NCBI RefSeq assembly: GCF_905163445.1
Contig: NC_053184.1
Location: 12,896,001-12,960,000, forward strand
DNA from: Pararge aegeria
Taxonomy: Eukaryota > Arthropoda > Insecta > Lepidoptera > Nymphalidae
Direction: 5' to 3'
Length of the DNA: 64,000 bases
Every line of letters starts with the position of its first letter. The first letter of the stretch is position 1. Shown piece by piece: positions 22,521 through 33,400 of the stretch. The position numbers were made by a program, and so were the translations under genes. The notes under the pieces were generated by a model, which saw only the letters and a list, made by a program, of their open reading frames with translations, had not been told where the DNA came from and did no database searches.

Positions 22521-24003
22521 TAAAGTTAATTTATGAAGTTTGAAAATTGTACAATGGGGTTTGGCACACATATCTCCGCCATTTTTACTTTTTCAAAAAT
22601 TTATAGCATCCAAACAGATAAGTATGTATATCAAAATAAAAGACTAAAATGGACTGGTGTCAGGTGTTGGACATACCAGCTATCAAAATTTTTCTGGTAG
22701 TATGTATGGATAAACTAAAAAATAACATAAAACATAATTTGAAGTTTTGTTTTACTAATCCAACACAGACCAACAGAGATTAGCATGTTAAAACAAATTT
22801 AATTTTATGATTAGTATGAATTTACAGTGAAGGTATCTCTGATTTTCATTAATGTACCTACGTTTTGCTTACTGCATTTGAAGTTAATCTGGACTTGAAT
22901 GAATGAAAAACAATTTTAGAGCCAATTCGTAAGTTCAAATTTTATTATTTACCGATGGCCTTACTATTACAAATTTGGTAGCTGATATTTCGGAAAACTG
23001 ACACTTAATATTATTTAGTACTTATTTGTATTCATATCTTACTACACGTATTTTTAGCTATTTATAAATATAGGTACCTACCTAATACAGGTTTTATGTG
23101 CTACTATTACTTAGAGAAAAGTAAAAATGACAGATGAGCCAAAACTCTTTTAACTATAAATGTTTAAGTGTAGTTTTATTTTTCAATATTCACTGCCAAA
23201 TTTCATGTTGGCGCCATTATGATAATCTTTTAAATAATTGCATAAAATAAATTATTTACAGAAACTTTTTATTTTTTATTATTCCTACCAGAACCAGGGC
23301 AAGAATGGACCTTCTCCTTTTCCTAATATTTTGATATTTTGGTTTAAAAACGGAATAAATTAACTATTATCTGACTGGGATCTTGTTAAAGCTTTGTACC
23401 GGTTTACATAAATTTTAGACTAGCGTTTAGTGATATTTTTCAAATTTTGGTAATTTGAGTAATTCCAGCAGTACATTTTGTTTATAATTATGTCAAAATT
23501 TATTGAATTTTCGTCATTTTACATTATACATATTAACTACATATATACAAGTTTCTAAGTATCTTAGAAAATTTTAAATCAGAAAATTTACACTGTCAAT
23601 ACTTTACATGCATGGAATAGAATGTATAGGTACAAAATTTTATACATTTCTTAAAAAATTTAAAGCTGGAAAAAAGATAAAGTATACACATTCTTAGTTA
23701 AGAAATAAGAATAATGCAAATCAGTACCTTTAATTACTTATTTTACAAAACCATAGAGAAACCTTAGTTTAAGCATAAAATTTTGTCAGTTAATTGAAAT
23801 AACACAATTCAACTTTATTTCTTAATAAATATTTTCATGAATTTATCAATTAAAACAATTTGTTACCTATCACAATACTTGAATTCAACTTCACGTCACA
23901 ATAATAAATACTAGATAAAATAATCCTAGTCAGTGACAATAATAATTAAACTAATAATTGAATATTAACGGTGGAAACATAACCACAATGCTATTTGTGG
24001 CTG

Positions 24004-26199
24004 TCAGTCTGCTGATATAGCAGGAGGCAAGTCAATAGTACGACTCTCATTACCAAAAATTAATCTTAAGCGTTTCATAGGAGGCAGGGGACGGATAGGA
24101 CTATGCTTGCGGTGCCGCTCTTTAGACCGACGTCTTTTCTTTAGTCGCCGCGCTGTTTCAGGATCTACACCTTCTAACCTTAGCACTTCATATTCAGGCG
24201 CTTCAGCTGGGCCTCCACAATCCATTACTTCCTCAACAACTGGACTGCGCTTAACACGAAGAGTTAGTTTCAAGCCACGCCGTGGAGGGGTACAAGGGCA
24301 CTCACTGCTCTTATTAGAGTTGTCTGCCAACCATGGAGGTCCTGACTCTGATTCTTTCTTTGTTTCTTCATTCCTATTTGACACATCAATTTTGTGATGC
24401 TTATTTATTTTACTATCCTTAGATTCACTTGGGTTAACATTTTCTCTAAAGTCACAAATTTCACTTTTTATACATGCATCATCACTTGCACACTTAACAT
24501 TATCTAAAACTTGTTTTTTTGTATTTAAATTATCTGATTCAGGAGTTTCTGCTTTCGATGTAACTAATAAAGGCATTTCAGTACTTTCCTGCAGAGATTC
24601 ATTTGTATCACATTTATTCTCTGTAGACAATAGATCCATTTCACTACAAGTAACAGGCTGTGGTTCAGATACACAATGTTCTATTTGTGGATCTTGGGCA
24701 GTTTCAGTTTTAATACCTAAATTGTTAGTTTCTACACTAGTAATGTCAGAATAAGTTTCAGATGTCATAATATTAGGATCTACACTTAATTTATCTTCAG
24801 AAACAGTTTTTGTAGAATTCTTACTTTTTGTACAAGTTGACTGGGAACAATTATTGTCAGTGAGACGTTTATGACTCCTCAAAACAATACCAGAATGTGA
24901 ATCGCGACTGCTGCGAGAACTAGTAATACTACAACAGCGAGTAGGCGGTGCTCTACTTTGAGCTGAGGCAGTGGGCATAGCTCCATTCTGTGTGCGGTTG
25001 CTGTCAGTCCGCCGGCGCAAGCGCTCGCCACGACTTGATGCTGAGGATTCTCTGCTACTCTGAGCTTCTTTACTAACAGTTCCATCTACAACATCTGCAA
25101 TACACCCCTGAGCTATTAGTAGTTCCGCATCATACTTTGTTAAGCCTTTTTGTTTCATTTCTTTCATACTGAGTGGAGATACTATATTAGAAACTTGTCT
25201 GTTTGATATTTGAGCCTTTTCTGGATTTTTACCATTAATCGCTTTCTGAGTTTGTTTTGCTTTTGTCCTATTTATTCTATTATCTGTTTCTCTAAATCTA
25301 TACCTAGTTGCTTGTTCATCATTATGTGCATTTTGAACAGAAAATGCACCTTTTCCACGTCTCTCACATGTTTCACATTCACAATAACAATTCCCATTAC
25401 CAAAAAAGTCCTCACCATAAAAACATGTTATTTCCTCACCAACTTCAATATCCCTCAACACACGAACAAAGGCCTTACCACGATCAGTCGCTTCAAATGT
25501 ACATGTTGGCCTACAGTCATGATTAATATATGCAGCAGGACCCAGCCACAATTGAGCACAATTCTTTCTACAACTATACATAACTGAAAAATCATTTTTC
25601 CCAGGATGAAGAAGCTGTTTTTCCTCTTCTTCAGTCATCTCAGCTATACAGCCAACCAAAAAATCAATTCTTTCATGCTTAAAAAATTTTTTTGTTGTAG
25701 AAATCTTAGCCCCAACCTGACCCTCTAATGAATACCTATAACATGGCTCAATTGCAAATCCAGCTTTCTTATCGAAAATTCGAAGATAACGGTATATCTG
25801 AAAATTAATAACATGTTTAAATTCACCAGAATTGCAGTATGTAAAACTAAAAGAATAATTAAAACAACAATTACTTACATGTTCTCTCAACTTGTTCTGT
25901 TGATGTTTATTTTTACTAAAATGTCTAGGCATCCATTCACCACTGGCTAGCTTTGAGTAAGCCTTATTGTAGTCCTGAGTTTGAATAAACTCCTTGATTA
26001 TATTTTTTAATTCTTCCTTATTTGCCTTTAATGGTCGGTACCGAATGTTCATTTTGTGTGTTGTAATACCAAGATAAGGATCCACTATAAGTGCCGTGGC
26101 TATGTCATCGTATTCGGACAACTCGCGGGGCGTCATGCCCATAGGCTGCATTTTGTGGAGCACTTGTCTCCCCGGATAAGCCGCTGAACCAACAACCAT
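24004..26199 (-). CDS. Suv4-20: Histone H4 lysine-20 methyltransferase Suv4-20 (KMT5B/C)
   Basis: SET-domain enzyme that di- and trimethylates H4K20 on nucleosomes already monomethylated at this site, chiefly in heterochromatin. CDS: 26199-25879 joined to 25797-24004, about 704 residues. The N-terminal block GMTPRELSEYDDIATALIVD and the helical region lead into the SET domain: YRYLRIFDKKAGFAIEPCYR, YINHDCRPTC, GEEITCFYGEDFFG and the post-SET zinc cysteines CYCECETCERR. The C-terminal half is Ser/Thr-rich and probably disordered. It ends with two further motifs found in the family, LKLTLRVKRSPVVEEV and a basic PMKRLRLIFG tail. An 81-base stretch (25798-25878) is open in frame but has a GTAAGT donor and TTTTCAG acceptor and interrupts the conserved REH-YRYLR text, so I treat it as an intron. 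The frame runs 9 bases upstream of ATG 26199 to an acceptor, so the start is in the second or a later transcribed exon. Confidence 0.95.
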   Translation of the reverse strand: MVVGSAAYPGRQVLHKMQPMGMTPRELSEYDDIATALIVDPYLGITTHKMNIRYRPLKANKEELKNIIKEFIQTQDYNKAYSKLASGEWMPRHFSKNKHQQNKLREHVSNCCFNYSFSFTYCNSGEFKHVINFQIYRYLRIFDKKAGFAIEPCYRYSLEGQVGAKISTTKKFFKHERIDFLVGCIAEMTEEEEKQLLHPGKNDFSVMYSCRKNCAQLWLGPAAYINHDCRPTCTFEATDRGKAFVRVLRDIEVGEEITCFYGEDFFGNGNCYCECETCERRGKGAFSVQNAHNDEQATRYRFRETDNRINRTKAKQTQKAINGKNPEKAQISNRQVSNIVSPLSMKEMKQKGLTKYDAELLIAQGCIADVVDGTVSKEAQSSRESSASSRGERLRRRTDSNRTQNGAMPTASAQSRAPPTRCCSITSSRSSRDSHSGIVLRSHKRLTDNNCSQSTCTKSKNSTKTVSEDKLSVDPNIMTSETYSDITSVETNNLGIKTETAQDPQIEHCVSEPQPVTCSEMDLLSTENKCDTNESLQESTEMPLLVTSKAETPESDNLNTKKQVLDNVKCASDDACIKSEICDFRENVNPSESKDSKINKHHKIDVSNRNEETKKESESGPPWLADNSNKSSECPCTPPRRGLKLTLRVKRSPVVEEVMDCGGPAEAPEYEVLRLEGVDPETARRLKKRRRSKERHRKHSPIRPLPPMKRLRLIFGNESRTIDLPPAISAD

Positions 26200-26208
26200 C
26201 CTGAACAC

Positions 26209-27447
26209 CTACAAAACAAAGAAGCGAGACCATTTTATGGGACAGAATACGATTACAATGAACTCTTAGTTCACTCACAGCAAATGCTATAAAATAACTT
26301 GTCTCACTGTAAATTTTTGACGAGAAACTTATACTAACAACAGCAAGATATCTTGTAAGCAATTATACCAAACTCATATATTAAATATTATAAAAGGACA
26401 AACATGGCGGCCGACCACAAAACTCAAAAAACGACACGTCAAAAATATTCTTAATTTTCTCGTCAAAGATCTCACCATATAATGATAATACAACAAAATC
26501 GCTTAGATAAACTATCACACCATTAAATGCACTTACTTAGAACATTAAATGTGTTTAAAATACATGTTTATTTCTTGTAACAACTGAACTGTCTTAGCAC
26601 TTCTTGACATTAACGGTAGGTTATTCATAAATTTCAGTATAACCAAAAAAATTGATTTTTATTTTAAAATGTATTTCTGAATTTATTCATAATTACATTA
26701 CTTGTAATTGTGTACTAAAGTTAAAAAACTCAAAGGAACGCTGAAAAACAACCATGTTTTCGTGCACTTCATTCATAACGGTAGCATTTACGGAGCATCA
26801 TAAGTTTAAACTTTTGTTTCAAACTTATATTAATAATGGTGATCATTTGGATGTATCTGACTCTCATAAATTTATGATTATTAAATTTTAGGAAGCAAAT
26901 TTAAAAACTGTAAACTTTGAAACCGCGTATTATAAAAACAAAATCTTAAGTCAAAAATGCTACCTTTCTTTACAAACGTAAAATATTTGACAGAAGCACG
27001 ACAGAAGGCACCAAAGAGCATACATACGAACACGATGTGTTAGACAAAGAGATTAAAAAACTGCTTTTTAGTTTTAGAAACCAACCCAAAGAGAATTAAA
27101 TCACTGCGTTTTAACGAAAACTGTACTAATAGTTTATTTAATATCTACTAAATTTCTTTTGTATTAATAGGAAGATCCTAAGAACGTCGATTGTTCTAAA
27201 GTTCATAGAGGCTGTGTTAGGTGTTTATTACTTGTCAGTTGTCACTTGTCATCTGACTATGAGTAGGTAAAGTATTTTAGTTGACAGTTATCAGCTGCAT
27301 AGAGTAGGTAAATTTATCAGTTGATTGCTGTTGCTGTAAATTTAGTGTAAATTAAAACTTTTATTACCAACGAAGTATAGAGCGAAAGAAAATTGTACAT
27401 AAGTTTAAATATTTACCCTTTCTTTGCAAACTAAAAAATATTTTACC
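26209..27447. promoter_or_regulatory. Divergent promoter interval between Suv4-20 and the ornithine carrier
   Basis: The two genes are transcribed away from each other across about 1.2 kb. An AG acceptor at 26209-26210 (minus strand) implies a non-coding first exon of Suv4-20 within this interval. I see no TATA box, which is usual for housekeeping insect genes, and no repeat I can name. Shared regulation is possible but not shown. Confidence 0.45.
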
Positions 27448-30400
27448 ATGGCCCATTCATCTTCATCTAGTGGTAATATAAAAAGTGGACTAATAGATTT
27501 CACAGCAGGATCTCTAGGTAAATACCTATGTTATCAAAATATTTAGACATATTTCATCATTTTATTTAAGTCGGTATTACCCAACATTAATAAATAAGTC
27601 AATATACAAGTTCTAATCTATCCTTACCTAGTGTTACCCTTTTGTTCTCTCCCCGCTTCCGCTGGCCAATTTGTAGTCCACGACTTAAAACTTTTAATAT
27701 TAAAAAAAAAATTAAACAAAAGAACTTCGCGTCTCCAGAGGTGGGGGTCAAAAAAGGATGTCACTAATTAATTGCCCAATAGCTAGCATTTACTTGGTTA
27801 TCAAATAGGCAAGGGCACTCTTATTAGATTCATAATATTATTTATCATATATATTTAAGATTCATAATAGGTCAAACACCATAATATGATCAATCTGAAA
27901 ATTGAGCAAATCTGATAGTTATGATGTCAAAATATGAAAGACATTCTTACATACTTTATCACAATTTTAGGTGGAGTAGCTGTGGTCTATGTTGGCCAAC
28001 CCTTAGATACTGTGAAGGTTAAGATGCAAACCTTTCCACATCTTTATAAGGGGATGTATGACTGTTTGAAACAAACATTTAGAAATGATGGTATAATCAG
28101 AGGGCTCTATGCTGGTACAACACCAGCAATTATGGCTAACGTTGCTGAGAATTCAGTCCTGTTTGCAGCTTATGGTTACTGTCAAAAATTTGTTTGCCAT
28201 ATGACAGGAACTGAGGTAATATTTTTTATGCAACTTACTTTTTGCAATTCCTGCAATCATTATTGAAATTGGCTACAAATGGTGGTAAAAACATGCAGGT
28301 ACACAACATATATGTGATTTTCATGACGTACAATTATGTACGGAATATTGTTGTGAGTATTGCTGTGTTTCATCAACATTTTTATAGCCAAAAGTCAAAG
28401 TTAAAAATTCCAGTAGGTTCACAGATGGCACTCATGGTTTGTATATTACATGAAAAATTTGTACATGTATTGAGATGATGGAGGTCCACCATCATTTAAA
28501 ATACCTATATAAATAAACTCATCAAAAAACCTTGTAGCAACAAACCATAGCAAAATTATCATCTGCAAAACGTTTGGCAAATATACTTAGAAATATAAGT
28601 CACTCGAAGTCATCACTGCAGTTTATCGTACTGTGTTGTGAAAGAGTTATTTTAAAGACTTGCACTGCCCTACAAAGTTTTCAACCAGAGAAAGAATGTA
28701 TTCCTGAAAAAGCTTGTGATTAAATGGATGATGTAACTTGAAGTAGCATTAAATTCTGTTAAAAATATTGGATTAAATGTCTAAACTTAAATGCCATAAT
28801 ACAAAGTGGGAGTTACAATTATTTAATCAGTATACAGAAATAGAAACATTCTGTATATTGTTGTTTAATGCTTTATAGAAATAAAAAAATTAATTGAAAT
28901 ATATTTTATTTTAGAGTGTGGATCAACTGTCGACCCTAAGCAACGCAACAGCCGGTTTTCTAGCATCGTTCTTCTCTTCATTCACACTGTGCCCAACAGA
29001 ACTCATAAAGTGTCAGCTACAAGCAATGAGAGAAGTCAATGTTCAAGGCTCACAAACAGCTGTATGATGATATGATGACTCCTTTGGGTATTTCATTAAA
29101 TATATATTTCACTTTTGAGACCCAATAACTTTATATCTGAGTACAATAGTTTGAATCTCTTATTCACAAAATGAATTATACTCGTCTCACTTCATTTTCA
29201 TGAATACTAACATAATAATATTGTTGTATTTAAACTAACCTATTAATATTTTATTTCTTCATATAGGTAATATTATATGTTATTTATTACATCGTTATTA
29301 TTGCTTTTTGTGTATGTTTGCAAGGCATTGTGACTATGAACAGAACCCATGTTTTCATGAATGAATAAGCAGTACCTAAACCAGCAGCAACCTTAGCATG
29401 AGATTGCTTGCTCTCTGATATTTTTTTCAGATAGCAAAATTCAAACAGTATTCGCGCGTTGCTTAGGCTAGTCAACAAGTTTAACAACGTGTTAAGTCTT
29501 AATCAAGCTCCTAACAACATTGATATAAATAACTTAAGGTCTAAAAATATGAGTTAATGGCTCATTCGATTCGGAATGCCATCTTGAAAAATGTATCAAA
29601 AGTACATAATTATAAGCAAGTAAAAAATTGCAATTGTGTTAAACAAATAAGGATGACAAAAAGAGAGTATTTAGATTTTTGTTGAAACTTAATTATTAAT
29701 ATTTAAGTCATCCTTAAACGGGTTGAATATTCCAGTGAAAAAATCCCGCCCTTCGGTATTCTTCATTATTTATAATCTTTATTCAGCCTGCCTTTAACTT
29801 AAAACAAACAGTTAATACACTTAGTGTTCTATTTGCATAATAGTTTGTGCTAGTTCTCAGCTAGCTTGAAACGATTCTAGTGCATTCCAAAGATTTTTAA
29901 TATATGACATTTTGCAAAACATTGATACTGATAATTTTTGCATTTTAGGTTAAAATAACTCCACTTCAGTTGACACAACAGATATTTAGACAATATGGTA
30001 TACAAGGATTATTCAGGGGGCTTGTACCCACTATCATGAGAGAAATGCCAGGGTATTTCTTTTTCTTTGGCGGATATGAAGGTTTGATAATATTACATTA
30101 TTATACTAGTGTGCTACAATGGTATCTAATTACACTCGAGGTGGTATAATTATGGAGCTGATAAAAACATTGTGGGCAGAAAGCTGTACCTTTTACCCGG
30201 CTAAATGCACAGAATCGGCCGGAATCTATTGAACTATTATAATATGGATTTATTAATTACTAATTTATTAAACAGTAATGAAAAGTTAAAAACACACGTG
30301 TTCAATATCTTGGATTATGAGCCAAAACTTGATGACGGATAAATAAACTACCATCTACTATTCATCATCATAATAAATACAAACTATCGTCTCCATCGTT

Positions 30401-33400
30401 ATATTTACTCTTGTAACAGTGATTCACTCAACATTCAGTCACGAACTTCTTTTAGTAATTGATAAACTTTTACTTTGTTAATGGTGTAGTGTACTACAAG
30501 CTTTAAAATCCTTATCCTAATCCTCCTCGGGGATATGCAAATCCGCGTAACTAGCATTGGATAATTTTGCGTATCAATTTAAGGTCGATAGACAGACATG
30601 ACCTCCTTTGTTTATCTTTTAGTTATCTCATGACTATAGAACCGTCTAAAAATATCACATGAGCATCATGTGATATTTTTTTATTTTTAAAAACATGACG
30701 ACGGTTCTTATATATATTCAGGGTCTAACTAGTCAGTAGGGAAAATCAGTAAAAGTCAGTATTTTTAAAACTAGTCTTTTTTGGGTACTTTTTGTATATT
30801 CAGTAAATCCGTTAATCGTCCTGAATCTCTTGATATATTCAGGAATTGATTATGTTAACAATTGTTTAAATTTATAGTTGCCAGACCACGATTTGAATAT
30901 CGCGTGTGAGAGTTGAAAGTGTATTTTATGCAAGCTATTTTCTTAAGTCTTTTAAGCTTGTTTTATATGTCATGCGTGCAAATTTAAACTATCTTTTATG
31001 TAAGTTTCGTTTGTGGAGCGTGCAAGTTTTGAATGTCTCGTGTGCTACTTGCAAATGTATTTTACGCTAGTTTCGCGTCCTCGCATAAAAGTTGAAGGTG
31101 TCCTTTATGCGTGTTTTGTATGTCAAAAGTGTCTTTTAGGCGAGTTTTGTCACGCTTTCGATTCTAAAGCGTCTTTTATGCATGTTGCGTTTGTTCAGCG
31201 TGTGAGATGTAGGCGTCTCTAATACAAGTCTTGTAAGTCGAGTTGCTTATGTGCTAGTTTCGTATTACTCACATGAAAGCTGATACTAGAGTGTTTTTTA
31301 TGCGAGCTTTATATGCAACCTGCGAGTTTGTAACTTTCGGGACGTCTTTTATGCGAACTCTATATGTTTTGCATGCGAGCTGCAAGAGTCTTTTATGTAA
31401 GTTCTGTATACCTCGCATGCAAGTTAGAAGTGTCCTTTATGCGAGTTCTGTATGTTTCGCATGTTTTTTTTATGCGTGTTCGTTGCAATTATGCGTGTAT
31501 TATTAGCATCTCAAGTTTAGTTTGTCCCAAAGTTCGTGAGTACAAAATGCTTTTATGCAAGTTTTGTATGTTTCGTGTGCGATTTGAAAGCGTCTTTTTA
31601 TGCTAGTTTCGGATGTCTCGCATATGAGTTGAAACTGTCTTTCATGCGAGTTTTCTTTCGCTTTAGATTTGAAAGAATCTTTTATGCAAGTTTAGTTCGT
31701 CCGGTGTGCGAGATCCAGGTGTCTTTGATGCAACTTTTGTATGTGCGCGTTCGTGCTAGTTTTGTAGGAATCGCGCGAGAGTTGAGAGTGTTTAAAGAGA
31801 GAGTTGTATGTTTTGCATGTGAGTGGCGTGTGTCTTTTATGCTAGTTCTGTATGTTTTTATTTGGATTTTGTAATGTCTTGCATGTTGTAACTTCTGTCA
31901 GTCTTGCGTGTGTGTTGAGTTTCAAGTGCAGGGGTCAAAACTAGTCCATAAAATAAGTACAAGTCAATTTAAAAAAAATCAGTTCAATATTTTTTTTCGT
32001 TAATCATCCTGAAGCTCTTTAGGATAAGTTTTTAATTCAGAATTGTCCAGGGCCCTTCGAACCAAATTAGGTTAATAGGTTTATCTTTGGAAATGAGTAT
32101 CGAATTTTTTATTGCTCGCTCGGTCTGACATCTGCATGATTGACTATAGATCGCGAGATCCGGGATTTTATTCTCTGTTAGGGTCAGTTGCAGAAGCAAA
32201 AAATAGTTGCTAAATTAAGAGAGGTAAATACGTATTCCGTAAATAGCTTTCAATTAACCTGCAGTTCTACAGATATTTTTAAGTTGTCCTCTGAGCACCT
32301 TTTATAGATTATAATTTTTTGAAATTTGTAATGACCACCTCTCGAGGGTCGAAATTTTGCAACGTGGTTAGGACAATATTGAGTTTGGTTTTAAATGAAA
32401 GGACTCTGCATTGATTGTACGTTGCTAAACTGGTTTTTACCGCATAGTCTTTGTCGGTTTGTGGAAATGCAGGAAATTACTATCACCATGTCTTTGAATC
32501 TGTTAAGTAAACTGGGAAAATCCTATTCCGATGCCCTTTGAGCAAAAGATAGCTTAGATATGTGTACTACGCCATTAATAAATTGCTTATTTTATTGCTT
32601 ATCAGACTATTGTTATCAAAGGAGCGTATTTTACGCTACATATTATGTGATCAAAGATTTAAACGATCTTTGAGCATATATGGAGACAATATCCGTGCTG
32701 ATTCAGTTCCCAAAAAGTTTTACGTGATTAGTAGATCTGCCTTATATTTTGTGTGCTACTATGTTATTTCTGACCTAAGGCAAGTTAGCCTTCGACTGCA
32801 GTCTTACCTGGTGGTGAGTGATGATGCAGTCTAGAAATAAAAATGTTTAAAAATGGTGACAGGCACACCTGTTAAGGGATACCTATGGTAGCTATTTTAA
32901 ACTCAGTTCACTTATCGGTTTCTATGGGACATCGTACCGGAACACTATATCTTTGTCGGTGGGGTGGTAACTATTCACGGCCGAAGCCTCCCACCCGACC
33001 AAGACAGAGAAGATTCAGAAATTATAAATTCCCAAGTTTCCCCTGCCGGTACCTCCCACTTAAAATCACTGCGCTCACCATGACCGACTCGCTTCGCCAG
33101 GGAGGTAGTCAAAGTCAAAACCCCACTCTTAAATCAATATTCCAGACATAGGTAATGATCTTTTTCGTGTAGCCTCCTCAAGAAAGTATTGACCAATAAT
33201 ATTATTCTATTAAATACAAATAAAGAAGACAATATTTTCCAGGAACAAGAGAATTATTAGCAAAGCCCGGCCAATCGAAAGAAGACATAGGTTTCTTTAA
33301 GACCATGGTGGCCGGAGCAGTCGGAGGGCTAATACTGTGGACTGTCATATTCCCGTCTGATGTAATAAAATCGCGGGTGCAGATATCGAACAAAAGTCAA

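Larger units (their letters stand above)
19261..24003. other. AT-rich intergenic stretch between RBX1 and Suv4-20
   Basis: No open frame here looks coding. Recognised contents are a small Harbinger-type MITE (20674-20849), one copy of a dispersed repeat (22255-22385) and pieces of SINE family C (22095-22200 and 22415-22520). The right end must hold the 3' UTR of Suv4-20; a TTTATT at 23814-23819 (AATAAA on the minus strand) is one candidate poly(A) signal. The unusually AT-rich run 22500-23990 might be a long 3' UTR. Confidence 0.5.

Noticed and set aside
31013..31874. Overlapping open frames of 69-112 codons, Cys/Phe/Val-rich
   Set aside because: They are periodic translations of the degenerate 45-bp minisatellite, with no splice context and no domain.
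30890..31925. Regularly spaced repeats that could suggest a CRISPR array
   Set aside because: The host is a eukaryote, units are diverged along their whole length with no constant repeat and unique spacer, and the array is intronic.
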